The notes: a model not told the origin generated them from the sequence alone. 64,000 nucleotides of DNA from Microvirga sp. VF16 (GCF_016864375.1 NZ_CP069354.1:558001-622000); one strand, 5' to 3'; counted from the stretch's first letter, positions 9,285-18,173 are shown. Numbers and translations are program-made.

Positions 9285-10370
9285 TTAGAACTGCAGCGTC
9301 TCGACGATTCGGACCCGCTGGCCTGGATCGAGCTTCTGGACCCCTAGGATGATCACACGATCGCCGTCGCTCACTCCTTTAGTGACGAGCACATCGTGGG
9401 ACTGGTAGGCCGCGACCGTGACTGGCCGCAGAGCCGGTCGTCCATCCGTGCCGACCACCCAAACGGCCGGGCCTCCGCCCTGGTTGTGGAGTGACGAGAG
9501 AGGCAGGCGCGCAACTTCCGTAGTTCCTGCCTCACCGATCGTAACCGTCGCCGTCATGCCGAACTGAACCGTTTCCTCTGCGCTCAGGATCGAGAATCGG
9601 GCCTGATACGTGCGGGTAGCCGGGTCGGCCGAGGGCGAAAGCTCGCGCAGAGTCGCCTGATAGCGCTTGTCCGGATTTGACCAGAGAGTAATGGAGGCGG
9701 TGCCGGTTCGGACCGCAGCGATCTGAGCTTCCGGAATCGCGATCGCAGCTTCCTTCTCCGACAAGCGGGCGATGCGGATGGCGACCTTGTCGGTGTCGAC
9801 CACCTGCCCCGGCTCGATCTGAGTGGCAGTAACAACACCGTCCAAATCGGCGGTCAGGGTTGCATACGAGAAAGCATTCTCGGCTAGCAATAGGGCGCGC
9901 TCGGCGCGGGCCAGGCGGCCTCGCGCCTCCTCGGTAATGGCTTGCTGGCGGTCGTAGGTTGCCGTCGTGGACCAGCCCTGTCCCCTCAGGGTGAGGATGC
10001 GCCGGAGTTCGGACTCAGCCTGCAGGAGCGCCGCGGTCGCAGCTCTCATCTCAGCTTCCGCCTGCTCCCGCTGAAGGCGCAGATCGGTCGCGTCGAGGGC
10101 GGCCAGCGCCTGACCTGCCTTGACCGTGTCGCCAACGGAGACAAGACGCCTGGCCACCTTCCCGGCAACGCGGAAGCCGAGATCGCTTTCGACACGGGGC
10201 CGGATGGTCGCGACAAAGGTCCGTTCCGGAGCCTGAGGCTCAAAAGCCACCGCCTGCACCAAGACCGGGCGATCAGATTTTACCGCTTCCTGGGGCTTTG
10301 CTTGGCAGGCAGCAAGCGTCGCGGCAAGACCAAATGTGAGGATGGGCAGGGATGCGTGCATGGCATTCAT
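9285..10370 (-). CDS. RND efflux periplasmic adaptor (membrane-fusion lipoprotein)
   Basis: HlyD/AcrA-type adaptor, 361 residues. The N-terminus is a lipoprotein signal with lipobox LAAC (about residues 19-22), so it is probably anchored to the inner membrane. The biotinyl-lipoyl half motifs are visible (DLGFRVAGKVARRLVSVGD and ATLTADLDGVVTATQI) and flank an alpha-helical hairpin, followed by beta-barrel segments (TYQARFSIL, QFGMTATVTIGEA). First gene of the efflux operon, transcribed before the RND pump, with a palindromic candidate operator about 105 bases upstream. Confidence 0.92.
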   Translation of the reverse strand: MNAMHASLPILTFGLAATLAACQAKPQEAVKSDRPVLVQAVAFEPQAPERTFVATIRPRVESDLGFRVAGKVARRLVSVGDTVKAGQALAALDATDLRLQREQAEAEMRAATAALLQAESELRRILTLRGQGWSTTATYDRQQAITEEARGRLARAERALLLAENAFSYATLTADLDGVVTATQIEPGQVVDTDKVAIRIARLSEKEAAIAIPEAQIAAVRTGTASITLWSNPDKRYQATLRELSPSADPATRTYQARFSILSAEETVQFGMTATVTIGEAGTTEVARLPLSSLHNQGGGPAVWVVGTDGRPALRPVTVAAYQSHDVLVTKGVSDGDRVIILGVQKLDPGQRVRIVETLQF

Positions 10371-10473
10371 CTCCGGTACGCCTTCTCCCGGCTAGGCGCT
10401 TGCCTGTGGGCGGATCCGAGCCAGCGCACAGCCGGAGTTCCCTCTTCAAATGGCTCAGGCGAAACCTGAGACC

Positions 10474-10495
10474 TGACGAATGTCGACTTTCGTCA
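10474..10495. promoter_or_regulatory. Candidate TetR operator at efflux promoter
   Basis: A 22-bp inverted repeat TGACGAA-N8-TTCGTCA with GTCGAC at its centre. On the minus strand a TATAAA box lies just upstream of it, so a bound repressor would block the efflux promoter. It shares TGACGAATG with the site before tetR. Confidence 0.45.
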
Positions 10496-11231
10496 CTTTA
10501 TACTCGTCATGAGGGCGGGTGATCTGTGCGCCACCGCACGCGAGGGAGTCCCCGACACAGTCTGCAGTGCTGCCGCATCTGCGTGTTGTTATCGCGGGAG
10601 TCGCTTAGCGCTCCCATATACAGCGGCCGGAGAGGAGGGATCATCCTTTCCGTCGAATATATGACGAACGAGCTGGCAGCCTCCTCCAGGGAGCTGTCAC
10701 TAACTCGGATAGGGCGGGTAAATGGATCGGGCTCTGCTGCAGTAACTGAGGTTGGTCATTGCACACCTACCGGAGTGGCCTCCTCATGCAGCAAGACCAA
10801 ACAGCTCGTTCACAGACGGATTTCGCCCGCCACACCCTGATGCCTTAGGATGCAGTGATGCTGACGGATCATTCGCATGACCTCAAATCCCTTCAGAGTG
10901 ACAGGCGCCGTTCTCATCTTCTGAAACCCGCGTGTCGGTCGGGTCAGGCGTTTAAGAGCACCGTGATTCGTCTCAATAATGTTGCTGAGTCATTTTGATG
11001 TCCGATCGCCACTTGAGGCACTAACGAGCCCTATGTCGGCGTCCTGCCCCCGTTCTCATGCGAGGGACAGCAGACTTGATGAGCATGGTGCTGATGGGCG
11101 CGTGAGAACTCACTCGGGAAGATATCCTGACTCAACACGAGAGCGACCGTCTAAATCCGAGCACCGCTGCGGCGGTTCTGCAGGTCAGTGAGTGCCTATC
11201 GGTCCATAAGTGTCGTAAGCAAAGTTCCCTT
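10496..11231. other. Gene-poor stretch with an IS6 scar
   Basis: No convincing gene. Short open frames on both strands lack ribosome-binding sites and family resemblance. The only recognisable content is the transposase fragment at 10834-10990. Confidence 0.6.
10834..10990 (-). pseudogene. IS6-family transposase remnant (C-terminal part)
   Basis: The minus strand reads NIIETNHGALKRLTRPTRGF, then KMRTAPVTLKGFEVMRMIR, matching the C-terminus of IS6-group transposases (family form: NNxIExDHGxLKRLxRPTxGF, then TxKGFEVMRMxR). Nothing of the N-terminal half is next to it and there is no start codon, so it is a decayed fragment. It points the opposite way to the fragment at 2175, and the efflux operon lies between the two. 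Confidence 0.75.
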
Positions 11232-12080
11232 TTAGACGATAAAGAAGTCCTTGTGGGTGATATCCAAGTTCTTGGACAGCTTCGCAATCGCCCTCATGGG
11301 AGCATCGCCTGTGCCATCGGAATCGTAATAGAGATAGCCGGTCTTATCGTTGTAGATGACCCGATCATTCGTATCATGTGCTTTCGATCCGCTCCAGAAG
11401 GCGCTGGCCTTCAGGCCGCCGGTCGATCCCGCCTTGGTGAAGACGGATCGAGCGAGATGGATGCTGTCGTACTTCACCGAGAAGTCGGTGATCGTGTCCA
11501 GGTTCGCTTTGGTGGGCGAGACGTCAAAAACGAATCTGTCGTTGCCGCTTCCGCCCGAAAGAGCATCTTTGCCGAACTGCCCATAGAGATAGTCGTGGCC
11601 CGATCCTCCGATCAGCTTGTCATTCCCTCGGCCGCCATACAGATGGTCATTGTTGAGGCCACCACTCAGGTAATCGTTACCACCATAACCTTTGAGCCGA
11701 TCATGGCCGGATTGTCCGAAAAGGCGGTCGGCTCCTGTGTTTCCCAGAAGAGAGTCATTTCCAGCCCCACCGTCGAGCGTTACTGCTCCATACGTGAAGC
11801 GTGTAGAGGTCAGGTCGAGCACATCGTTTCCAACTCCACCGCTGATCTGTGTGACGTTGGTCAGGCGCGGGGTATCAAAGCCGACTACCCTGTCCAGAAA
11901 GATGAGATCGGTTTCTGATGTGCCGTAGATCGTATAAACATCGAGGCCATCGCCCCAGGTATCAAAATTGGTGATGCCCTGTGCTGCCCCCCCTATTTTA
12001 TTGGTTGGTGGGTCACCCGGGCTGCCATGATCCCCCCATGAGTCGAACATGAAGGTCCCGTTCCAATTGAGATACTGCAT
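11232..12080 (-). CDS. RTX calcium-binding secreted protein
   Basis: A 282-residue glycine- and aspartate-rich protein. At least six nonapeptide-type repeats of the GGxGxDxL pattern lie at about residues 100-180 (GGAGNDSLLG, GYGGNDYLSGG, GGRGNDKLIGG, GGSGNDRFVF), forming a calcium-binding beta-roll. The C-terminal region (FDVSPTKANLDTITDF) resembles the serralysin-type C-terminal domain, and the end DFFIV is hydrophobic, as in type I secretion signals. No N-terminal signal peptide is seen. Type I secretion is expected but no ABC exporter gene is nearby. The N-terminal 90 residues are unfamiliar. Confidence 0.85.
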   Translation of the reverse strand: MQYLNWNGTFMFDSWGDHGSPGDPPTNKIGGAAQGITNFDTWGDGLDVYTIYGTSETDLIFLDRVVGFDTPRLTNVTQISGGVGNDVLDLTSTRFTYGAVTLDGGAGNDSLLGNTGADRLFGQSGHDRLKGYGGNDYLSGGLNNDHLYGGRGNDKLIGGSGHDYLYGQFGKDALSGGSGNDRFVFDVSPTKANLDTITDFSVKYDSIHLARSVFTKAGSTGGLKASAFWSGSKAHDTNDRVIYNDKTGYLYYDSDGTGDAPMRAIAKLSKNLDITHKDFFIV

Positions 12081-12632
12081 GGTACACGCCTCGCTAACCG
12101 CCGAGCCAGTGCGCTCGACAACTTAAAAAGCTTAAGAATTAACCTGAGGGTGGACTCCTGGTTTTTCTGAAATGCAAGCAAAAGAAATTGTAATGACCTA
12201 TTTGAAAATGAAAAGATAACCCTCAATAGGGCATATTCGCTACCTCGATAGGAGGTATGGACTAATAACTTTGGCACTGACGATTCCATCAGAAAAATTT
12301 ACATAGGTTAATTTATTGGTTCAGCACCTATTTACATAGGTTGGTATACTGCCTCAATATTCTAAGAATAGGGATACCCTGACGTTGATCTCCGATACTC
12401 CCGTCGGCCCGCCCTTAGGCTCCGGCTCAGCCGGTCCATGGACAGTTCAACTTGGTTACCGCATGGCATTCTCGATCTTCGACCTCGCCAGGCGTTGAGT
12501 TTTCGGAGGCTCCTGGTTGATATCAGGCCAATCCTCTTCGTCGAAATGATCGAGCATAGCAGATCACAGCCCCTTCGCGCGTTCGATCCGGCACTAGGCA
12601 GCAAATATCACCAGGTAGCAGATAAATGACTG
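12081..12632. other. AT-rich intergenic region upstream of RTX gene
   Basis: About 550 bases without a supported gene. Roughly 12115-12370 is markedly AT-rich compared with the rest of the window and holds short palindromes and the direct repeat listed separately; it is the likely promoter region of the RTX gene. Confidence 0.5.
12297..12342. promoter_or_regulatory. Direct repeat ATTTACATAGGTT x2 with overlapping palindrome
   Basis: The 13-mer ATTTACATAGGTT occurs at 12297-12309 and 12330-12342, start-to-start spacing 33 bases (about three helical turns). The second copy lies in the palindrome ACCTAT-TTAC-ATAGGT (12326-12341). A regulator-binding region for the RTX gene is an inference. Confidence 0.35.
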
Positions 12633-13334
12633 GTGAAAGGATGTATTTCCCCGTTCTCACGTGAGGTGATGACCAGCGGCGCGATCATTGATGCCCGGGA
12701 TGCTTACGACAGAACACCCCTGCACATTGCTGCGAGACAGGGTCATGTCGGCACGGCAAGACTTCCGCTGACCAATGGAACCGACGTGAATGCTCGGGCC
12801 ACCAACAAGATGACACCTCTCCACCACGCGATCCTCAACAACAAAACCGAGATGGCCAGGATGCTCCTCGACTACCATGCGGACATCGAGGCGGAGAGCT
12901 CCAACGGCGGCACACCGATGTACTTCGCCGCTTCGTATGGGGTGACTGGCATGATCGAACTCTTTGCCGCCAAGAGAGCCAAGCTTCAAGGCGCGCGGAG
13001 GTGGGATGGTACGACTCCTTTATCGGAAGCTGAACGGAACGGCCACCAGGAGGCGGCTGACCTGCTTCGCCGTCTTGGCGCAACCCATTCGCCGTCTTGG
13101 CGCAACCCAATAGAGGCGAGGTCATCTCAAAATCCAGAAGTGGGCCGGGGACCATCAAGGAGCAGGATTGAGTTGGTGGCTTTAACTGCCGAATGCCAGA
13201 TCGATCCATGCTATGAGCCTGGTTTCATCTTGCTGTTTCCGAGGATCAAAAAATGGAAATTGTCTCGACAAAGGCCGGTTCAACAAACGGCGATCGGACA
13301 TTTCTGCCCGTTCTGGAGATCGATGCAACCATAG
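12633..13334 (+). CDS. Ankyrin-repeat protein with frameshifted C-terminal extension
   Basis: About four ankyrin repeats fill residues 15-150 (DRTPLHIAARQGHVGTARL, KMTPLHHAILNNKTEMARML, GGTPMYFAASYGV, DGTTPLSEAERNGHQEAADLL). The start is GTG at 12633 or ATG at 12669. A perfect 22-bp tandem duplication at 13066-13109 shifts the frame at the end of the last repeat; with one copy the protein would stop at LLRRLGATQ. As it stands the frame runs about 75 residues further through low-complexity sequence that is probably former non-coding DNA. The core could still fold. Function unknown; ankyrin repeats bind proteins. Confidence 0.7.
   Translation: MKGCISPFSREVMTSGAIIDARDAYDRTPLHIAARQGHVGTARLPLTNGTDVNARATNKMTPLHHAILNNKTEMARMLLDYHADIEAESSNGGTPMYFAASYGVTGMIELFAAKRAKLQGARRWDGTTPLSEAERNGHQEAADLLRRLGATHSPSWRNPIEARSSQNPEVGRGPSRSRIELVALTAECQIDPCYEPGFILLFPRIKKWKLSRQRPVQQTAIGHFCPFWRSMQP
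13066..13109 (+). repeat. 22-bp perfect tandem duplication
   Basis: Two adjacent identical 22-bp units beginning TTCGCCGTCTTGGCG occupy 13066-13087 and 13088-13109. Since 22 is not a multiple of three, the duplication shifts the reading frame of the ankyrin gene. Confidence 0.95.
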
Positions 13335-13832
13335 CGCGGTTGCAGGACGCCCGGAGCAGGTAGCCTTCAACGCTTTTGCCTAGAAGACGTCATTAAGCCC
13401 GACCGTAAGTATGCAAGAAAGACTGTGCGTACTCTCACAGACCAGCCATGCTGAGGTGTGCGATAGAGGATCATCCAAGGACGATGGTCATGACTCAGAA
13501 CGCACTTTCCTTCGTACTCGGCACAGTGGCTCCCCTTGCCATCGTCATGTGGGCGATCTTTCAATAGCTTACCACGCTTCCCCACTCATGGCATGCTCCC
13601 GCTCCATCGGCACGTCCTCTAGCTTAACGCCCTCCATAGGCTCTAGCAGGCACCAAAGGAACTCGATCATCTTGGCAGTCTCGGCAGCAGGCCTCCACCT
13701 CATGAAAATTTGTGACTTCTCTAATCGCGCCGACACGCCACTTTGAGCCAAGTCAGCCCTTGGCCTACCAGGAAACCATGTCCGCTCCCCGGCGTTACGG
13801 TCTCAGTGTCAGAACGGTGAGGGAGTCACAAA
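13335..13832. other. Stretch with only one possible micro-ORF
   Basis: About 500 bases without a conventional gene; the only candidate is a 25-codon membrane peptide at 13490. Confidence 0.5.
13490..13567 (+). CDS. Possible single-pass membrane micropeptide
   Basis: A 25-codon frame starting MTQNALSFVLG and ending AIFQ, almost wholly hydrophobic in the middle (SFVLGTVAPLAIVMWAIF), which would make one membrane helix. AAGGA ends eight bases before the ATG. No homologue is recalled; support is only the Shine-Dalgarno sequence and hydrophobicity. Confidence 0.3.
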   Translation: MTQNALSFVLGTVAPLAIVMWAIFQ

Positions 13833-14036
13833 GTGGATTGGAACCGGGTTGAAGGCAACTGGAAGCAGGTCAAGGGCAAGGTCAAGGAGCAGTGGGGCCA
13901 GCTGACCGACGATGACCTCGATATCATTAATGGCCAGCGCGAGCAGCTCGAGGGCAAGATCCAAGAGCGCTACGGCCTCGAAAAGGACCGCGTCCGCCGG
14001 GATGTGGACGACTGGTATAACCGCCAGACTTGGTAA
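13833..14036 (+). CDS. CsbD-family stress protein
   Basis: A 67-residue hydrophilic protein of the CsbD-like family (YjbJ type), recognised from MDWNRVEGNWKQVKGKVKE and WGQLTDDDLDIINGQREQL. The start is GTG at 13833, supported by GAGGGAG upstream. Members are abundant general-stress proteins of unknown biochemical role. It is monocistronic and closed by a strong terminator at 14049. Confidence 0.92.
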   Translation: MDWNRVEGNWKQVKGKVKEQWGQLTDDDLDIINGQREQLEGKIQERYGLEKDRVRRDVDDWYNRQTW

Positions 14037-14048
14037 GCCGAGAACAGG

Positions 14049-14075
14049 AAAAGGCCCCGACCGGGCCTTTTTGTT
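14049..14075 (+). terminator. Rho-independent terminator after csbD-like gene
   Basis: Stem AAAAGGCCC paired with GGGCCTTTT around a five-base loop, followed by TGTTG. It begins 13 bases after the CsbD stop codon. Confidence 0.9.
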
Positions 14076-14582
14076 GTTGAGGCAGAGGCCCGGATCAGCG
14101 GTCCCAGCGCCCCTCGACCCGTCGCTTGAAGCCAGGCATGTGTCCCTCGTCGGTAACTCGGTGCCGGGCGGAGCGGAAGTCTGCAGCCGGCACTGCCGCC
14201 TGAAACCGCCAAGCGCCTGAGTTTGTCTCAGTGCGCCTCTTGTCCATTAACATGGCAACGCCATGGTTGAACGATTTCGGGCAGAATTGTTTTGAATGGC
14301 AGAAAGGTTCATGCCTCGTCCGCCTCCATCAGCCCCGACGCGCCTACTGCATCAGTCGCTCGACTTTACGTGATTGCGGCCCCATCGGACCCTCGTTGCC
14401 GTTCCAGGGCAAAGTGTGCCGCTGGGCTGGCGCGGTGTCCGGTATGCCTCAAGTCAGCGCGATTTGTTCAGGCTGTCGTCTCTCAGACCCTCGTAAGATG
14501 ATTTTCCTCGTCAATGTCTGCCTTGTTTCCGCCGTATCGACTGTTAGCCTGAACGGACAAATTTAGAGGCCGACGCTTCCCA
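14076..14582. other. Intergenic stretch without a supported gene
   Basis: About 500 bases. Two overlapping plus-strand open frames (14231 and 14292) lack ribosome-binding sites and recognisable motifs, so none is called. Confidence 0.45.
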
Positions 14583-14867
14583 ATGAAGAAACTCATCCTT
14601 GTCGTTGACGAACGAGAGTTGAGTACCATCAGTGCCGCTCTTCTTCTCCTCCAAGAGCACGTCGATGCACTCCCGGAAGATCTCGCAGAAATGATCATCA
14701 CGCACGGAACGTCCATGACAGCGTCCGAGGTCGAGCAACTCAGTCTTCGTCTTCGCGAAACAGCAAGACCGATACGAGGTTATTCTGAACGGAGGTTGCC
14801 CCAAGCGACGAGGGTTGTTGAGGCAGAACGGCTTCCTAGAATAACGATTCCCCGAAGCCGAATGTGA
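14583..14867 (+). CDS. Hypothetical protein
   Basis: A 94-residue protein starting MKKLILVVDEREL, predicted as a short strand followed by a long leucine-rich helix (ISAALLLLQEHVDALPEDL), then a basic C-terminal half. No known domain. There is no strong Shine-Dalgarno sequence (AGGCCGACG is nearest). Base composition is ordinary for the window. Confidence 0.45.
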   Translation: MKKLILVVDERELSTISAALLLLQEHVDALPEDLAEMIITHGTSMTASEVEQLSLRLRETARPIRGYSERRLPQATRVVEAERLPRITIPRSRM

Positions 14868-14990
14868 GCAGTGTCGTACCCTGGAGATGCAAACCAAGTT
14901 CTCATAAGGAAACGGCCACGCGGCGAGCACTTTCTGCCTTCTGTCCAATAGGTGCAATAAGCGCGATATATCCATCTGACAGGAATTCGT

Positions 14991-15218
14991 ATGAAAAAGG
15001 TGCGCAAGCTCTACGAAAGCTCCAGCGGTGACCGCTGGTACTTGATTGCAGACCCTTCAGGTTCTGTGTTTATCCGTCACGAGGCCAATGTGGCTTCTGG
15101 AGGGCAAGTGGAACATGAGGAGATCGCGACCTTCCTGAGTCGCGGCGGAGGTCCGGAACAGCATGAACTGCTCCGGTTGATCGGAACTCTTGTCGAGGAG
15201 AACCCTGCCCACGCGTGA
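14991..15218 (+). CDS. Conserved hypothetical small protein
   Basis: A 75-residue soluble protein (MKKVRKLYESSSGDRWYL, then SVFIRHEANVASGGQVEHEE, then a C-terminal helix ELLRLIGTLVEE). I recall similar short proteins as conserved hypotheticals in Hyphomicrobiales, with the GDRWYL and ASGGQV segments best kept. The ATG at 14991 is preceded by CAGGAATTCGT. Role unknown. Confidence 0.6.
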   Translation: MKKVRKLYESSSGDRWYLIADPSGSVFIRHEANVASGGQVEHEEIATFLSRGGGPEQHELLRLIGTLVEENPAHA

Positions 15219-15285
15219 CTCTTTAGCGAGCAGATCGGCTTAAGCGGCCAACGACAGGAGGTCAGCCCCCAAGGCTTGTTTCCAC

Positions 15286-15519
15286 TCAATTATCATCCTC
15301 TTCGGGCAGAGACTCGATATCGCCTATGCCCCAAGCACGGTGACCGGCACGTCGCTCCAGAGCCTCCACCTGCCGCAGAAGCTGGGTCGCGAGTGCCGCT
15401 TCGCGCCGGAAGCCATCGTCACCAGGGTCGCTCCCCAGACGCAGATGCATGTCACGGGCTCTCGCTTCAAGGGCGCGCCTGAGGGCGCCCAAGTGTTCTT
15501 TGTTCAGTTCGAGCAACAT
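15286..15519 (-). CDS. Hypothetical helical protein
   Basis: A 77-residue charged protein, mostly helix (LNKEHLGALRRALEARARDM), ending acidic (LPEEDDN). The upstream in-frame start at 15630 is rejected because the first 37 residues look non-coding, and AGGA lies about ten bases before the ATG at 15519. Function unknown. Confidence 0.45.
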   Translation of the reverse strand: MLLELNKEHLGALRRALEARARDMHLRLGSDPGDDGFRREAALATQLLRQVEALERRAGHRAWGIGDIESLPEEDDN

Positions 15520-15666
15520 CGTGGTGAATCCTGCGTTGGGCCGATAGCCAACACCTCGTCCGTACATTTGCCACAAAGCCCCGCTCTTTGCACATAAACG
15601 ATCCTGAACAGGGCAAGGAAATAGGGGCATTCAGCGGCCAATCATGCCGTCAGAGAGAGTGTTCTA

Positions 15667-15873
15667 ATGCAGGTCCTGCTCCCGAATGATACCCCAACAG
15701 TTACGTTGTCTCTCCCGTCTCACCTTCCGGTGAATCAGTCACTGAACTCCTGTGACCTTCAAAGGCTCGGAGAGCGGCTGCAGGTCGCCTACGGTCCGGT
15801 CGAGGACACACTCCCGGCTCGGTTGACAGAGCTTGTAGAGCGGCTCGCGCGACGCGAGCCACCCAAGGATTAG
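15667..15873 (+). CDS. Small protein with weak NepR-like signature
   Basis: A 68-residue protein whose second half, LGERLQVAYGPVEDTLPAR then LTELVERL, follows the pattern of alphaproteobacterial NepR anti-sigma factors (LGxxLRxxYxxVxxEPxPxRxxxLLxxL). NepR binds EcfG sigma factors and is released by phosphorylated PhyR. No phyR or ecfG gene is near, so if the assignment is right this is an orphan paralogue. The similarity is short and could be accidental. Confidence 0.4.
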   Translation: MQVLLPNDTPTVTLSLPSHLPVNQSLNSCDLQRLGERLQVAYGPVEDTLPARLTELVERLARREPPKD

Positions 15874-15952
15874 GTAAGCGACCAACCAGTTTCTCGGGTT
15901 GTATACTCAACCCATTGTGGTTCCATGCTTCATATACGGAAAGGACAGAACT

Positions 15953-16090
15953 ATGGCCGGGAAAGCGCGTATGCGACCGTCATTCAAGAAGCACACCCGC
16001 CGCTACAGGGACGTGATTGCCCCAGCTAAGACGCTCGAAGGACAGAAGAACCTTGCCAAAAAGCGGCGCTACGCCGGCCGGCATGGTTAG
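15953..16090 (+). CDS. Small basic hypothetical protein
   Basis: A 45-residue, strongly basic protein (RPSFKKHTRRYRDVI, then KNLAKKRRYAGRHG). GGAAAGGACAG directly upstream supports the ATG at 15953. The charge suggests nucleic-acid contact, but no family is recognised. A small palindrome GGGTTG-N6-CAACCC lies at 15896-15913. Confidence 0.45.
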   Translation: MAGKARMRPSFKKHTRRYRDVIAPAKTLEGQKNLAKKRRYAGRHG

Positions 16091-16946
16091 CCGAACACAA
16101 TCCCTTTCAGGTTCTTCAGAGCCCTATCGCATCGCTCGATGTGATCGCTGGCCCGCCACTGCATCTCAACGGTATTCCGGCTGGGGTCATGGACCTCTTG
16201 CTTGCAGAGCGGCCAAATCATTGGCTCGACCTCTTAGCTGACGGCGCGTGTCAGGCCAACGAGGATGCAAGGATTGGGGTTCCTGTGGGTTAATGCCTAG
16301 CTCAATAGCGAGGATCACTGCTACGAACGCATTTTTGGTAGAACCTTGAGGTTGAAGCATCGAGCCCCACTGTCATCCCCAAGCACATTGCCAAACGGGC
16401 GCCATCCAGACATGACAACGCCCCTGAAAGATACCGCGCGGCTCCCGCAGCGTTGGGCTGGCTGTCATCTGAACCCGCCGCCAGATCATGGGGGCTGAGC
16501 CGAGCAGACAGATCTTGATCTGCAGGAACTCCGGAACTTGAGATGGATCAGCAGTTCGGGTTTGGATGGGATGCGCTTTAACAAATGAAGGTGCCTCGCG
16601 GTCTTGCTTCGTCTGGCTGAAAACCTAGCATAGCCGACCCGTTACCAATCTGCCCACAAACCTCATGCGCTCCGCAGAGCCCACGTTGGCCCTTGGGCAG
16701 ATTGCTGCCATTCGGCAATTGGGCAGGGTAGGGCAGATCACGGGCGCAGAGCCGGCCTCAGACGATCTCGACTGCACCTCGCCCCTCAGATCATTACAGC
16801 CAGAATAGGGAGAATTTTGCAGGTGCTGTTCCAACTCGCACTCCGAATGTGTCGGTCGGATGCGAGCTTGTGCTACAAAGAGAGATCTCAAGTCGGCTCT
16901 GCGTTCAAGGTCGTTCACGGCCGTCGCCTCAGACAATTAGGACATC
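16091..16946. other. Long gene-poor stretch before the MFS gene
   Basis: About 850 bases without a supported gene. A 103-codon minus-strand frame (16625-16936) lacks a ribosome-binding site and known motifs. The stretch probably holds degenerate sequence plus the promoter of the exporter gene. Confidence 0.5.
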
Positions 16947-18173
16947 ATGACCCGTACCAGCGCTGTCGCGCCGCAGCCTGCCGCCAAGCACTCCTTCATC
17001 GCCTTGCTCATCGCCGCCTCGGCCGTGAGCCCGCTCGGCATCAACATGTACCTGCCCTCCATGCCGGGCATGGCGCGGGCCTTCGGGGTCGATTTCGCCA
17101 CGATTCAGCTGACCCTGTCGCTCTATCTCGCCGCTATGGCCTGCGGGCAGTTGATCATTGGCGCACTCTCCGATCGCTTCGGCCGTCGGCCCATGCTCCT
17201 GATCGGGCTTCTAGGCTTCGTGCTCGGCTCGCTTGTCTGCCTCACAGCCCAGAATGTCGGGCTCCTGATCGTCGGTCGTGTCGTGCAGGCGGTCGGCGGC
17301 TGTGCAGGAATTACCCTGAGTCGCGCCATCGTACGGGACCTGTATGGAGGCAATCAGGTGGCCAGCATGATCGGCTATGTCACCATGGGCATGGCGGTGG
17401 CCCCCATGATTGCACCCACGATCGGCGGCGTGCTCGAGACGCTTTATGGATGGCGCGCCTCCTTCGTGTTCCTGACGCTGTTTGGCGGCTTGGTCCTGCT
17501 CGTCGCCTACTGGCAACTGCACGAGACCAACCACAATCGCGATGCTGCAGGCTCCATCCGGCACCTCATGCACAGCTACCTGAGTCTGTTCCGCTCTCGA
17601 CTGTTCTGGGGCTACACACTGGCCGCCAGCTTTGTCTCTGCCGTGTTCTTCGCCTTTGTGGCGGGCGCGCCCTACGTGATGATCGAGCTGATGGGCCGCA
17701 GCCCGGCAGAATACGGCTTTTATTTCGCGATCGTGCCGAGCGGCTACATTCTGGGCAACTTTGCCTCCGGCCGGCTCGCGGCCAGGGTTGGGCCGAACCG
17801 GATGATCCTAGCCGGCACCTGCGTGACCCTGGCCAGTGTCGCCGGCATGGCCCTGACCTTTGCCATTGGCATCTTGCACCCGGCGGCTCTGTTCGGTCCC
17901 ACGTTCTTCATCGGTCTGGGCAATGGACTGGTTTTGCCGAGCGGCATTGCTGGCGCGGTCAGCGTGAAGCCGGAAGTTGCAGGCGCGGCGGCTGGTCTGT
18001 CGGGCAGCCTTCAAATTGGGTTCGGTGCGCTTGTCGCTCCGGTTGTTGGTGCTACGCTCAGCGTCACCGTCTGGCCGCTGATCCTCATCATGGCCGTCTG
18101 TTCGCTGTTCGCGCTCGCCTCGTTTGGACTGGTGGCCGACCGGAGTAGGTCAGGCCCAGCGAGCAGACTGTGA
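16947..18173 (+). CDS. Bcr/CflA-family MFS drug exporter
   Basis: A 408-residue major facilitator with twelve hydrophobic helices. Family marks include INMYLPSMPGMARAFG in the first loop, then GALSDRFGRRPMLLIGL (the MFS motif between helices 2 and 3), GGCAGITLSRAIVRDLYG and GYVTMGMAVAPMIAPTIGG, all typical of the Bcr/CflA subfamily of proton-driven drug exporters. GACAATTAGGACATC precedes the ATG. It is monocistronic or weakly linked to the reductase gene that starts 74 bases after its stop. Confidence 0.92.
   Translation: MTRTSAVAPQPAAKHSFIALLIAASAVSPLGINMYLPSMPGMARAFGVDFATIQLTLSLYLAAMACGQLIIGALSDRFGRRPMLLIGLLGFVLGSLVCLTAQNVGLLIVGRVVQAVGGCAGITLSRAIVRDLYGGNQVASMIGYVTMGMAVAPMIAPTIGGVLETLYGWRASFVFLTLFGGLVLLVAYWQLHETNHNRDAAGSIRHLMHSYLSLFRSRLFWGYTLAASFVSAVFFAFVAGAPYVMIELMGRSPAEYGFYFAIVPSGYILGNFASGRLAARVGPNRMILAGTCVTLASVAGMALTFAIGILHPAALFGPTFFIGLGNGLVLPSGIAGAVSVKPEVAGAAAGLSGSLQIGFGALVAPVVGATLSVTVWPLILIMAVCSLFALASFGLVADRSRSGPASRL

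Noticed and set aside
12456..12557. 33-codon minus-strand frame starting MLDHFDEEDWPDINQ
   Set aside because: Protein-like charge but no good ribosome-binding site and no recognised homologue; too short to call.
16625..16936. 103-codon minus-strand frame before the MFS gene
   Set aside because: No ribosome-binding site, no domain, arginine/serine-rich composition of non-coding DNA.
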